This document shows, piece by piece, positions 40,666 to 50,079 of a stretch of 64,000 bases of DNA. Source of the DNA: Oscillospiraceae bacterium. Its GTDB lineage: Bacteria; Bacillota; Clostridia; Oscillospirales; Oscillospiraceae. The stretch covers positions 1 through 64,000 of the forward strand of contig SVKL01000007.1 of NCBI GenBank assembly GCA_015068495.1. The letters are read 5' to 3'. The notes below the pieces were generated by a model. It saw nothing but the letters and a program-made list of their open reading frames with translations. It searched no databases and had not been told where the DNA came from. Position 1 is the first letter of the stretch; every line of letters starts with the position of its first letter. A program made the position numbers and the translations under genes.

Positions 40666-42564
40666 TTATGAATTCTGCTTCGTAACTGTCCAAGTTTGGC
40701 CACTTTCTGTGCAGGTATATCCATCTGCCACAAAGTCTGCCACATTGGAACTATATGCGCCGCCCTTAACCTGCACGGTAGCATTGGGCGCATTGGGCAG
40801 ATTCACACGGATTGCCAAATCCTTTTCGCTGTTAACAACTGTCTTTTCGCCCTCTACGGTCACGGACATAACCCATTCGTAGTTGGCCTCCAGATAGATC
40901 GCGGAACCAATATCCATAAACCCGCTCACATTAAAGCCGGGGGTCATATTGGTTGGGTTACCGTTGCCGGTGGCTGTGATGGACGTGTCGATGATATGTA
41001 CATCGCCACCCTTAACAACCACACCCATATCGCCTTCAAGGGTGCTGTTTACAATGGTCATCTTACTGTTTCTTTGGGGTTGATAGACGGCAGCTGCCCC
41101 ACCGGTAACAGTGGAGTCCATGATTTGAATGGACGTTCCCCAATATGTGCTGGTGCCGTTGCCCCAAATTGCGCCCAAATCACCGTGCAAAGTACTCTTT
41201 TCGATGGTGATCTGTGTCAGCTGGCCAGACTTCTCGCCATTGCCTCTGACATAAACAGCGCAGTCCGTCGCTGTAATGTTGCATTCAGAAAGGCGGACCA
41301 TAGAATCCTGTCCGGTTCCTGCGCTGTCCTCTACGCGGACAGCATCCACCATATCGCTCACGCTGACTTTATTCATAGTCAGTTCGCCGTTGACCACCTT
41401 TACACCCACGCTGTCGGCTGTATTGCAGCCTTGCAGTGTGCCGTCAAAAATCGTCAGCTTGCTGCCGTTTGCAACTTCAACAGCAGCCGTTTTGTCGGAT
41501 GTAAAAATCGTATGGCCGTTCAGATTCACCACAGCATCTTCACCGCTGGATAGATGCAAACTGGTGGCTTCTGCCAATGTCAGATCTGTCTCCAGCTGTA
41601 TTACGCCGCTGGTTAAATCGTTAAGCGCCTCCTGCAGCTGGGTCACCGTAGATACCTGCGTGCTATCAAATTCGCCGCCCTGCGCGCTGATATTCAAACG
41701 CACAATGCCTTGCTTTTTCTCCTCAGCGCTTCCCAGCGCCACATCCGTTTCCATTTCCTGCTGAATTTCTGCCCAATTGCACAAATACAGCCAAATGCCC
41801 TTACCCGTATCGTCTACGTCCACAGGATAATAGCCATTGACCGCCGCTGCAGGGTCAATCACCCCTGCATACCCATCGGTTGCGGACAAACTTGCTAAAA
41901 ACTGTGCCACCGTGGTTGTTCCGTCCACGGTTTTCAGCTTTCCGTCACTGTCAAAGGTGGCGCGGTCCAGGTCATACTCCACCGGACGCAAATACTCGTT
42001 CTCAGAGACTACCGTATTATTTACGGTGCCTAAGAAGTAATAGCCAAGCACATCATAAACCCACGTCCACTTAATACGGGCATCATTGTAAAACAGCTCA
42101 TTCAAAACAAGCTTGTTTTGGCTGGGAATCAAGTAGGTATAGCTATCCTTGGAATTCAAATATACCCGCTGCAGATTTTCCCCATTCTTGGTAGATGCGG
42201 CATCCACATACAGATAAATCCGTTTTGCCAAATCCTCGTCCATAGTCTTTGCGATATGCACACCTGCAAAGATCATATCCGAGCCGGTATTGTTCACTTC
42301 CAAGGAAATCACACCGGATTTTCCCGGGCCGGCTTCAATGGCGCCGTCACCGATGTCCACCGTACCCTCAAATCCCCACGCAGCAGTCTGGAAAATCAAA
42401 TCACCGGATTTTACCACATTGGTATACCAAGCTGCGGACATTGTGAACAGCAACACCAACAGCAGTGCAACCGTACTTACAGCGATGATTGACTGGGTTA
42501 TGATTTTCTTCCGGGCCGAAGTAAGCAATTTATTCTGTTTTTTCAGGACTTTCTCTTCCATCAT
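40666..42564 (-). CDS. SipW-type exported protein with beta-helix domain
   Basis: About 632 residues from the ATG at 42564 (AGGGTG upstream); a GTG at 42576 is the other option. The hydrophobic helix ends TMSAAWYTNVV, the Trp motif of the cluster. Residues 40-300 are beta-rich (GAIEAGPGKSGVISLEVNNTGSD, a TasA-like strand pair). Residues 310-620 look like a right-handed parallel beta-helix (repeated VxLNGHTI, LTIFDGTLQG, ITIEKSTLHG). It has no pectate-lyase catalytic residues that I can place. Its start lies within the 3' end of the SipW-like peptidase gene (35-base overlap), which suggests coupled translation with the enzyme that likely processes it. Probable adhesin. Confidence 0.75.
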   Translation of the reverse strand: MMEEKVLKKQNKLLTSARKKIITQSIIAVSTVALLLVLLFTMSAAWYTNVVKSGDLIFQTAAWGFEGTVDIGDGAIEAGPGKSGVISLEVNNTGSDMIFAGVHIAKTMDEDLAKRIYLYVDAASTKNGENLQRVYLNSKDSYTYLIPSQNKLVLNELFYNDARIKWTWVYDVLGYYFLGTVNNTVVSENEYLRPVEYDLDRATFDSDGKLKTVDGTTTVAQFLASLSATDGYAGVIDPAAAVNGYYPVDVDDTGKGIWLYLCNWAEIQQEMETDVALGSAEEKKQGIVRLNISAQGGEFDSTQVSTVTQLQEALNDLTSGVIQLETDLTLAEATSLHLSSGEDAVVNLNGHTIFTSDKTAAVEVANGSKLTIFDGTLQGCNTADSVGVKVVNGELTMNKVSVSDMVDAVRVEDSAGTGQDSMVRLSECNITATDCAVYVRGNGEKSGQLTQITIEKSTLHGDLGAIWGNGTSTYWGTSIQIMDSTVTGGAAAVYQPQRNSKMTIVNSTLEGDMGVVVKGGDVHIIDTSITATGNGNPTNMTPGFNVSGFMDIGSAIYLEANYEWVMSVTVEGEKTVVNSEKDLAIRVNLPNAPNATVQVKGGAYSSNVADFVADGYTCTESGQTWTVTKQNS

Positions 42565-43267
42565 TTTTTTGAACACCCTGCTTTATTTCTTCCAAACATT
42601 CCTGACGGATTCTTTCTTCCATTTCCGCGTACTCTTCCTGTGTCAACAGGCCGCCACCGGATATTCTTTCCTCTTTTTCCACCTCTTGGAGGACCACATC
42701 CATTTCTTTACGGATGTTCTGCACACAATTTTTCAGTATAAACCCGGCCACCAATAAAATAGGCACCAGTACACAGATTAAAAAGCCCACTTTATTGGTT
42801 AAAAAGCCCATGAGTGCCGCCATAAGGTTTCCCTCCTTTGTATGCCAAGCAACTTTACCAATCAGATTTTCCGACGTGACATAGTATCGATCCGCAATCA
42901 AATTGGCATCGCCTTGGGTTTCCAGTAGAATTGTTTCGTCCGCCTGCTTTGTTACAGACACCACGCGGTGGGTAATGATTTTTCCCTTGGTAGGCGGTTC
43001 TTTCGAAACAAAACATACAATATCTTCTTTTTCAATTTCAGAAATCGGCGTTTGTTGGCTCAGCAAAAGAGAACCAACAGGGATATTGGGTTCCATACTG
43101 CCGGTCACTACACGAAAAACGCTGAAGCCTGCAATCTTCACATATCCCTGTGTATAAACCTGGGCAACAATCAGCAGGCACAGCAAAACTGCCATCACAC
43201 AGGCCAAGGTTGCCAAGGAAGACCCGATTTTTTCTGAAATGCTGGGTTTTTTCTTTTCTTCGCTCAT
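42530..43267 (-). CDS. sipW: SipW-like signal peptidase I (first copy)
   Basis: A 245-residue ER-type signal peptidase. Membrane helix (about 18-38), then VVTGSMEP with the nucleophile Ser57, ITHRVV with His100 in place of the usual bacterial Lys, and TQGDAN with Asp120: the Ser-His-Asp pattern of SipW/archaeal enzymes. A second membrane helix (about 163-183) leads into a 60-residue charged, coiled-coil-like cytosolic tail. SipW enzymes process TasA/CalY-type matrix proteins. Four or more such candidates are encoded on both sides, which supports the assignment. RBS is modest (AAGG, 9 bases). Confidence 0.88.
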   Translation of the reverse strand: MSEEKKKPSISEKIGSSLATLACVMAVLLCLLIVAQVYTQGYVKIAGFSVFRVVTGSMEPNIPVGSLLLSQQTPISEIEKEDIVCFVSKEPPTKGKIITHRVVSVTKQADETILLETQGDANLIADRYYVTSENLIGKVAWHTKEGNLMAALMGFLTNKVGFLICVLVPILLVAGFILKNCVQNIRKEMDVVLQEVEKEERISGGGLLTQEEYAEMEERIRQECLEEIKQGVQKNDGRESPEKTE

Positions 43268-43296
43268 AATAAAACCTTACTTAACTGTTTTTGCTT

Positions 43297-44646
43297 TTAG
43301 CCGTGTCCGCCTGCAAGCTCCAAGCCAATGGCAAAGGGAACACTGTCAGCAAAACCGATGCAATCCGGATCCTGACCTTCCAGCCAGACGAACATCCGAA
43401 TGCGCTGGGGAACATTTTTCTCCAGCTCCACAATCATCACATCTTCTGTTGCTCCCGCCGTCCCCAAAGATTGGAGCTGTTCGGCAGAAAGCACCGATTC
43501 CTCCTGCCCATAGAGCATACCGGTATTGGGCAAAAACTGTCCCCGGGACAGGAATGTGGATGTCTGCTGTTGCAGATAGCGGAAATAAAAGTCCCGTTCC
43601 AATTCCTTCTCTTCCCCACTGCCAAGCGTCTTACCTGCAATGGAAGCTTGAAACAGCGGTTCCAGTGCCAGACCGTATTCATTGTTCAGCCAACTGTTGC
43701 GCAACTGCACCGTCAGTCTGTCCCGTACGGAAACAGGCTGGCCGTCCTTGCCAATAGGCTTGGTAAATGCATACTGCCCGTCAAGGATCTCATCGCCCAA
43801 GAGGGTAAATACCGTTTCCGGGTGCAAATCCCCGTTGGGCTCATAAATTGTAAATCTGTCCCCCGGCATATTATTGCAGGACATTCCGGGTTCTTCGTAG
43901 TATCCCCGCAAGGAGGAATATTGATTGGAATAATAGGTGCTTCTGGCATAGTACTGCATAGAATTATCCAGCACAGCGCCGGTGTTGGTTAAAAATCCGA
44001 TACGGGCGCTGGCCGCCACACTGTCGTTGCCATAGGTCAAGTGGTAACCGTCCTCGGTCTTTTCAACCCGGGGCAAGCCTAGAAGAAAGCTTCCTGTATG
44101 GGAGAAGCTGTCACCGGCGGAAATCCGCAGCTGATAGTCCCCTCCCGGAGAAACCACCCAAAAATCAAGGTACACATAGCTGCCTTCCCTTGCCTTTTCC
44201 TGTTGGGAAATCGGAAGATTTGCATAGGAAAGAACAATGTCCTTGATATGCGCTTCGGCAGGCTTGATTTGACCCATTACCGCATCTCCGGCAACAACCT
44301 CCGGATCCTTTGCGGCATAGTAGGTTGGGACAAACCAGTTTCTGCCATCTGCAGTAGATACGGGGCTTAAGCCCGCAAGATTCTGCAGATAGTCATAACT
44401 TTGCCATTGGCTGAAATTGATTTGCTCCTGAAACACACCGGGGTAATGGTATGTAACACCGTCCGCCTGCTCCGATATGTCCGGCGCAATCAAAATCGTA
44501 CCGCTGCCACCAATGGCAACATGAATTCCCTCTGCCACAGGATTGTTGGACAGGGTTAACCACGCATATGTGGACACAACGACCACAGAAAATGCCACCA
44601 GCACCGATATTAACGCAATTATTAACTTGGTGTATTTCTTGGTCAT
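43297..44646 (-). CDS. TasA-like SipW substrate with WLEGQD motif
   Basis: A 449-residue protein. Hydrophobic helix (about 8-24) ending VSTYAWLTLS, then beta-rich ectodomain starting EGIHVAIGGSGTILIA. Near the C-terminus (about 418-430) lies FVWLEGQDPDC, a motif shared with the proteins at 49046-50023 (VWLEGQDVDC) and 52372-53463 (LWVEGDDPHC). No transmembrane anchor at the end. Inferred to be an exported fibre or matrix subunit processed by the SipW-like peptidase encoded 29 bases downstream. Good RBS (AGAGGTG). Confidence 0.78.
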   Translation of the reverse strand: MTKKYTKLIIALISVLVAFSVVVVSTYAWLTLSNNPVAEGIHVAIGGSGTILIAPDISEQADGVTYHYPGVFQEQINFSQWQSYDYLQNLAGLSPVSTADGRNWFVPTYYAAKDPEVVAGDAVMGQIKPAEAHIKDIVLSYANLPISQQEKAREGSYVYLDFWVVSPGGDYQLRISAGDSFSHTGSFLLGLPRVEKTEDGYHLTYGNDSVAASARIGFLTNTGAVLDNSMQYYARSTYYSNQYSSLRGYYEEPGMSCNNMPGDRFTIYEPNGDLHPETVFTLLGDEILDGQYAFTKPIGKDGQPVSVRDRLTVQLRNSWLNNEYGLALEPLFQASIAGKTLGSGEEKELERDFYFRYLQQQTSTFLSRGQFLPNTGMLYGQEESVLSAEQLQSLGTAGATEDVMIVELEKNVPQRIRMFVWLEGQDPDCIGFADSVPFAIGLELAGGHG

Positions 44647-44658
44647 TGGACACCTCTA

Positions 44659-46527
44659 TTACTCTCCGGAAATACCGGCGCTTTGTTTTTTCGCCTGTCT
44701 TTTGCGCTCCTGCGCAAGCTTTGCCTGCCGCAAGCTGTCGCGGTAGGCTTTTCGTGCAGTCAGCTGTTTAGGCAGCTCGGCATCGAAGTAAACCAGCTCC
44801 AATGTGTAGTTCTGCAGTGCGAACAAATCCTTTTGCCGCTGCAGTTCTCTTTCGCGAGCTTCCTTCTCCTGCTGCTCTCTGAGGATGCGTGCCTCTTCTT
44901 CCAGACGGCGCTGACGCTCCTGCTCTATGCGGGCCAATTCCTCCTGACGGGCACGTTCCTGCGCCAAGAGCTCCTCCCGTTTTGCCTGCTCCCGCGCTTC
45001 TTTGCGACGAATCCGCTCTCTGCGCGCTTCTTCCTTTCTCCGGAGTTCTTCCTGCTCCATCAACGCAACGGCATCCAAATAGTCTTGCTGTTGCTTGATG
45101 GCACGGTTTTTCTCCTCCGCGCGCATAGCCAGCTGCTCCTCCAATTGCTTCTGGAAGTATTCCACTTCCCGACGCATCAAGCCGCCTCTGCGGCGATCCT
45201 CCAGTTCCCGCTCCATTCTCTGTTGCAGCAAACGGGCTTCTTCTGCCGCCTTTTCCTGACGTATTCTTTCTTTTTCTGCTTCTTTTTCCTTGCGGATACG
45301 CTCTTTTTCCGCCTCTTTCTCTTGGCGGAGGCGCTCTTTCTCTGCCTTTTTGCGCTGCTCCTGCTCCTCAACCAAACGGCGGCGTTCCGCCATTTCCTCT
45401 TGCATCAGCTGCTCCTTGGTCAATTCCTCAATCAGGACCTTGCGCACTTCAACATCGGGCAGGCTGTAATCTTCGGTCAGTTCCTCCACAATCTGGTGGA
45501 TGAATTTCGGTTTCAGCGAGCGGCGCTTTTCCTTTGCCGGCGCAGGCAAACGCCGGTCCTTTTCATCCTCAAGATATCCCTTCAGGATGATGTACTGGAA
45601 CAGAATGTTATGATAAATATCCCGCTGGAAACGTTCATCAATATGGGGATTCTGCTCCACGATACGAATGGTATATCCAATGTCGTCATAGCTGCGGAGG
45701 AAATCCCACAGCTTTGAGATGGCGCGATAATGGGCATTGCGCTTAATGATATTGGTTTTGACCACAGTGCCCTTAATCCGGGACAGCTTTTTCATTTGCT
45801 GGGCGAAGGGAGAATTCATAAAGATCGACAGCATTCGGTACAGCCGTGAAATGCGGTCAAAAATCTCTCTGTTTTTCTCGTCGGTATCCAGCGCGCTGTC
45901 CGTTTCCTTAACATGCAGGAACATATCCACGTGCACTGTTTCGGTGGGGCAGGACATATCCGACTCCACCTTCAGCTTTGCGCCGAACTCGTCACCCATC
46001 ACCTCAAAAAGCGCATCGTAACGAATTTTGACAAAATGGAATGAATGCTCCAGCACGGTGAATACCAACCGGTTTTCGTAAACCTCGTTGCTATCCTCCC
46101 GATAGCGTTGCATCACCCGGGAGGGGCGGACATTACCGGTGTCCTCATTATAGTCCTCCACCAGCGATGCGTGCTGAGCCAGATGCTGAATCACTTCTGT
46201 TCCGGTACGCTTGGCGTTGGCCACATTAACAATCACTTCCTCCTCCCGAATCACATTTCGGGGGTTGTTAATGATAGCCTGAAAGCTGCCCAGCGCTTCA
46301 TCTATAGCATCCACCCAGCGGGAATCCACCGTTTTCACCATTTTCCGGTTGGAAAACTGAAAACGGTTGTCTGCGTGGGCAATGGAATCCATAAAGAAAT
46401 CGTAAAACTCTGTGCTGGACAAGGTACGAATAATCGAGCGGGTATATTTCTGATAAATAGGGTCAATGACAGAGGGCGCTTGCTCCTGCGTCACCTTTGT
46501 CTTTTTCCCTTCTGTTTGGCTTGCCAT
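44659..46527 (-). CDS. DUF2357/McrC-like protein with long coiled coil
   Basis: A 622-residue cytosolic protein. The N-terminal 340 residues resemble the DUF2357/McrC N-terminal region, the best marker being NEVYENRLVFTVLEHSFHFV at about 148-167 (YENR is typical). Residues 375-570 form a highly charged Glu/Arg/Lys coiled coil with repeats such as AEKERIRKEKE. The last 45 residues are a short conserved-looking tail (YTLELVYFDAEL). I see no PD-(D/E)xK nuclease block, unlike true McrC. It is 22 bases downstream of the McrB-like ATPase gene and has a strong RBS (AAGGAGGTG), so the two are a gene pair. It may be a scaffold or regulator of the ATPase, linking it to the secreted-subunit genes. Function unknown. 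Confidence 0.65.
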   Translation of the reverse strand: MASQTEGKKTKVTQEQAPSVIDPIYQKYTRSIIRTLSSTEFYDFFMDSIAHADNRFQFSNRKMVKTVDSRWVDAIDEALGSFQAIINNPRNVIREEEVIVNVANAKRTGTEVIQHLAQHASLVEDYNEDTGNVRPSRVMQRYREDSNEVYENRLVFTVLEHSFHFVKIRYDALFEVMGDEFGAKLKVESDMSCPTETVHVDMFLHVKETDSALDTDEKNREIFDRISRLYRMLSIFMNSPFAQQMKKLSRIKGTVVKTNIIKRNAHYRAISKLWDFLRSYDDIGYTIRIVEQNPHIDERFQRDIYHNILFQYIILKGYLEDEKDRRLPAPAKEKRRSLKPKFIHQIVEELTEDYSLPDVEVRKVLIEELTKEQLMQEEMAERRRLVEEQEQRKKAEKERLRQEKEAEKERIRKEKEAEKERIRQEKAAEEARLLQQRMERELEDRRRGGLMRREVEYFQKQLEEQLAMRAEEKNRAIKQQQDYLDAVALMEQEELRRKEEARRERIRRKEAREQAKREELLAQERARQEELARIEQERQRRLEEEARILREQQEKEARERELQRQKDLFALQNYTLELVYFDAELPKQLTARKAYRDSLRQAKLAQERKRQAKKQSAGISGE

Positions 46528-46549
46528 ATCGCACCTCCTTCACACGGTT

Positions 46550-48148
46550 TTAGTTATTTTTCTTCAAATAATCCACGTACTCTTTGCAAATTTTCATCGT
46601 ATTTTTGCCGAACAGCCGGTCCAAATACGTATTGAATCTGGTTAACTCATCCTTCATAAATCCAAGGCTCAAGGACTCAAACTTACGCAGGACTTTCTTC
46701 GCAATAATAAAGTCCACCGCTTGCACTTCCGTACCGCCGCAAGCAATAAAGCAGGGCACATAGTCCCGGATTTGCTTATTGATACGGTTACCGAATGCCA
46801 AACGGAAGTTCTTAATCAAGTAAGCATTCAGCTCTTCCAGCTTGTCCAGCATTTCCTGACTGATGGGATACGCCTGCTTTGCCTGATCAAACAGGGAAAT
46901 CAGCCGGTCTGTAGAGATAAACACCGGGCCGGCCTCCTCACATTCAAAGGGCTCTGCACGGCTGTCCAAGTCAATGGGAATTGCACGGTCGTACACCTTA
47001 TCCGCCACAGCGAAGGTGGAGTCGTCGTTGTTGATGGTTCCCACGAACCAGACATTGTTGGGAATCCGCACAGCGCCGTTTTCAATCAGGCATGGGTCGT
47101 TATCCCAAGTTGCGGTAGCAATGTCGATTTTCCACTCTTCCTGACGGGGCATTTCCAAAATGGACAGCATTTCTGCAAAGTAATATTCCACACGGGCAAT
47201 GTTCATTTCGTCCAAAATGACCATATGGGGATCCCGATAGTAATTTGCTTCGTAGATAGCCTCCAAGAATGTGGTTTCGGAGTATTTTTTCGTAAATTCG
47301 TTGTAGTAGCCATACAATTCCGTACGCTCACGCCAAGAGGGCTGCACAGGAACCACCGAGGTGTCGCTCTGCACAAATTTGCCGAAAGCATAAGGCAAAC
47401 TGGTTTTACCGGTACCGGAAATACCCTGCAGGATGATGATACGGGCAGTACCCATAGCGGCTACGAAATAGCGGATCATATCCAATTCATAGTACAGCCG
47501 CAAATGGGATGCCGTATATCTGCGGAATTGCTCGCAGAACTGCTCCAGCGTGATGGTTTCGTTATATGTAGGCGCCACATACAGGGATTTGTAGTAGTTA
47601 TCCACCGAGGTCAGGCGGAAGAAGCGGCTTTCTGCCGGATCAATGCACGGCCCTTGGAGAGAATTGCGGTTTGCGTTGTCCATATAATTCTCTCCGGTGT
47701 CGCCCTCGGTCTGCTGATTCTCCTCATCCTCCGACGGTTCATCCAGAAGGTCATCGGGCAAGCCCTGCCCGTTCAGCTCAGCAATGCGCATATTCAGCAA
47801 GCGGTCCTTTTCGTAATTTGCCCGCAGCAAATCCCGCTGTAAGCTCTTCACCTGCTTGGAAAGCGCATCAAATTCTTTTGCCGAGACCTTAAACCGGAAG
47901 ATGCGGCGGCACAATTTATACAAGCCCCAAATCATCAGTCCGATCAGCAAAATCAGAAACAGATATGCAATCACCAGCAAAACCCAGTCAAGGGTACCGA
48001 ATCCACTGTTGTATTGCTCAAGAATTTCCACACGCATGGGGAAATTCAGCACATAATTGAGAAAGTCAAAGAATGCCACGAAAACATCAAGAAAGGACCG
48101 GAGTAACCGCCCAAAATCCTGATAAAAATACTTCAAAAAGTTTTCCAT
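46550..48148 (-). CDS. Membrane-anchored McrB-like AAA+ ATPase
   Basis: A 532-residue protein. An N-terminal hydrophobic region has one clear membrane helix (54-78), followed by a coiled-coil segment (about 88-125), an acidic linker and an AAA+ module from about 195. Walker A is GISGTGKTS (242-250); Walker B with the McrB-type hallmark is ILDEMNIARVEYYFAEMLSILE (311-332); sensor 1 is FVGTIN (368-373), followed by VADKVYDRAIPID (381-393). This DEMNxxxVExYF pattern belongs to McrB/MoxR-type AAA+ GTPases and ATPases. The membrane helix is unusual for McrB. Its neighbours are a DUF2357-like partner and SipW peptidase and substrate genes, so it may drive surface assembly rather than restriction. 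A defence role remains possible. Confidence 0.8.
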   Translation of the reverse strand: MENFLKYFYQDFGRLLRSFLDVFVAFFDFLNYVLNFPMRVEILEQYNSGFGTLDWVLLVIAYLFLILLIGLMIWGLYKLCRRIFRFKVSAKEFDALSKQVKSLQRDLLRANYEKDRLLNMRIAELNGQGLPDDLLDEPSEDEENQQTEGDTGENYMDNANRNSLQGPCIDPAESRFFRLTSVDNYYKSLYVAPTYNETITLEQFCEQFRRYTASHLRLYYELDMIRYFVAAMGTARIIILQGISGTGKTSLPYAFGKFVQSDTSVVPVQPSWRERTELYGYYNEFTKKYSETTFLEAIYEANYYRDPHMVILDEMNIARVEYYFAEMLSILEMPRQEEWKIDIATATWDNDPCLIENGAVRIPNNVWFVGTINNDDSTFAVADKVYDRAIPIDLDSRAEPFECEEAGPVFISTDRLISLFDQAKQAYPISQEMLDKLEELNAYLIKNFRLAFGNRINKQIRDYVPCFIACGGTEVQAVDFIIAKKVLRKFESLSLGFMKDELTRFNTYLDRLFGKNTMKICKEYVDYLKKNN

Positions 48149-48183
48149 AGCCTCTTCTCTCCCCCCTTTCTAAAGGTATACGC

Positions 48184-48975
48184 TTATCCGTTTGCAGCGT
48201 CCTCTTGCTGGGCTTCCTGGGTTTCCTTGGCCATATCTGCCATCAGCTCTGCCCGCAAACGCTCCCGCAGCTCTGCCTCAATGGCTGCACGTTCTTGTTG
48301 CTTTTTCTCTTCCTCTTCGGCATTCTCCTGCTGAGCGCCGCGCTCTTCTTCATAGCGGATACGGTTCTTCACATTCTGGTACTCAAACAGCACCCGGAAG
48401 AACTGAATCAGATGATACAGGAAGAACAGGAATACCGGCACCACAATCACCAGCAGGAAGCCGGTGCTGGTCTGCAGATAATCGAACACCTTGCCCAAGC
48501 CGGGAATCCGGAACATATACTTGCCCACCACCTCAGACTCGTGGACGGTAATGGGGTCAACAGAGGTATTGTTATCACCCTTGGTGCGGAAGTAGATGTG
48601 TTCGCCGCCGTCATAAATCTCGTGGATGGTGTGGGTATTGAGCACACGCTCGCCGTTGATGACGGTCCAGTAGGTGATGATATCGCCCTTTCTCAAGGCA
48701 TCGGGGTCCTTCACTGTTCTGGCAACCGTCAGATCGCCGGGCAACAGCGTGGGATACATGGAGTCCGTCTGCACGGAGAAGAACGCCGTACCCAAAATGT
48801 TGGGCACACCGTTGCCGGATGCAGAGACAAAGGACACATAGGTGCAAAGCGCCGCCAAAACAATTGCAATCACCAGTACTACATTGATTACAATGTTGGC
48901 AATTTTGCGTCCCTTGTTTTCAGGTGCCTCTGTTTCCTGATTTTTCTCAACGGGGATTTGTTTTTCCTTCTTCAT
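48184..48975 (-). CDS. sipW: SipW-like signal peptidase I (second copy)
   Basis: About 263 residues from the ATG at 48975, chosen over 49014 because GGAGAGGAG lies 8 bases upstream. Membrane helix (about 25-48), TDSMYPT with Ser72, NTHTIHEI with His115, TKGDNN with Asp134: the ER/SipW triad again. A second helix (about 160-182) leads to an 80-residue Glu/Gln/Arg-rich coiled-coil tail. It is only distantly similar to the first copy, so the two may serve different substrates. It lies between the TasA-like gene at 49046 and the McrB-like ATPase gene. The cytosolic coiled coil could dock on the coiled-coil partner at 44659-46527 (inference). Confidence 0.88.
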   Translation of the reverse strand: MKKEKQIPVEKNQETEAPENKGRKIANIVINVVLVIAIVLAALCTYVSFVSASGNGVPNILGTAFFSVQTDSMYPTLLPGDLTVARTVKDPDALRKGDIITYWTVINGERVLNTHTIHEIYDGGEHIYFRTKGDNNTSVDPITVHESEVVGKYMFRIPGLGKVFDYLQTSTGFLLVIVVPVFLFFLYHLIQFFRVLFEYQNVKNRIRYEEERGAQQENAEEEEKKQQERAAIEAELRERLRAELMADMAKETQEAQQEDAANG

Positions 48976-49045
48976 GTGAATTCTCCTCTCCTTTTTATAA
49001 GGAATGTGATTCAAAAAGTATTTTTTAACAGCAACGCGCTGAAAA

Positions 49046-50023
49046 TTACTCGATAGGCTGCAGTCCCGGGGACTGTCCGATTTCGCCGATAAACTGAATA
49101 TTTGCTAAAATCTCCGCCGCTTTACCGATGCGGTTGTTGCAATCCACATCCTGACCTTCCAGCCACACATACACTTCTACACGCAGCATAGCGTCTTGCG
49201 CCATAGAAAACAGCTTCGGGGATGTGGAAAAATCTCCCATAGTCCATACCACGTGGTCCCGCAGTACCGGATCCGATTCCACCCAAGTGGCAGTATCCTG
49301 CAAGAAGATTCTGTCCTGTTCAATCAAGTGGTCCGTGCCGTCAATGCTGGGTGTAGGGACGTAACCGGTGGTGCCGTCTATATGGGTATTGGCGTTGGGC
49401 TCAATGATGACAAATTTTCTCTCGCCCTCTGCCTCCGAGCCATCGGCATTCACAGGGGTGAAGCGAAGGCCCAGACGAATGGCGTTTTCTGCGCCGTAGC
49501 CGCCATTGTAATGCTGAATTTTCTCCGCATCCCATATTGGCTTACCTACCGCAAAGGTGCCGGAAGCGCCGTCCTCTGCCGCAATCGCCGGCGCGAAGGA
49601 AACCTCCATATCTACATCAGAGCGCATATAGAAAACGCCTTTGACATAGTAGCCGTAAACGTCGTCGCGGTTACTGTTATTTTCGTCGCTTAAGGGCTGC
49701 CAGTGAGATGTGAGCCGGCCGTCCAAGCCGTAGTTTGCGGCATAGAAGCGCTGCTCTGCTTCCGACCAAGTGACCGGCCGCAGGGGCGGTGTCTCATCTA
49801 TCAACTGGTCGAACTTAAGCTGTACGCCCCACGTGTCCGTGGGAGATTGGGCGATTTCCAAGCCGGCCTGACTGGTCACATACAGGCTCAGGTCATTTAC
49901 CTTTGGGGTTTGGTTGATGGAAAACCAAGTATATGTGGCCACCACCAGTAACGGCAGGACGCCCAAAAGCAGCACGTAATAGGTTATGATTCGCAGGGGT
50001 GATTTTTTTCTTTTCTTTTCCAT
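49046..50023 (-). CDS. TasA-like SipW substrate with WLEGQD motif
   Basis: About 325 residues from the ATG at 50023 (GGAGG 7 bases upstream; the longer in-frame start at 50158 has no such site). Hydrophobic helix (about 9-28) ending VATYTWFSINQTP, then a beta-rich ectodomain. The C-terminal part holds VYVWLEGQDVDC. It shares layout with the proteins at 43297 and 52372. No terminal anchor. It has the length of a TasA/CalY-type subunit, and sits 70 bases upstream of the second SipW-like gene, its probable processing enzyme. Confidence 0.78.
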   Translation of the reverse strand: MEKKRKKSPLRIITYYVLLLGVLPLLVVATYTWFSINQTPKVNDLSLYVTSQAGLEIAQSPTDTWGVQLKFDQLIDETPPLRPVTWSEAEQRFYAANYGLDGRLTSHWQPLSDENNSNRDDVYGYYVKGVFYMRSDVDMEVSFAPAIAAEDGASGTFAVGKPIWDAEKIQHYNGGYGAENAIRLGLRFTPVNADGSEAEGERKFVIIEPNANTHIDGTTGYVPTPSIDGTDHLIEQDRIFLQDTATWVESDPVLRDHVVWTMGDFSTSPKLFSMAQDAMLRVEVYVWLEGQDVDCNNRIGKAAEILANIQFIGEIGQSPGLQPIE

Positions 50024-50079
50024 AGCATCCTCCAAAAACGAGGCAAACGGGACGATTGGGTCAGCGAATGCAGGGAACA

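Noticed and set aside
45177-46300. Restriction-modification (type IV McrBC) system
   Set aside because: McrB-like and DUF2357-like features are present but no nuclease or modified-base-binding domain is visible, and the context is secretion genes. Kept as an alternative, not a call.
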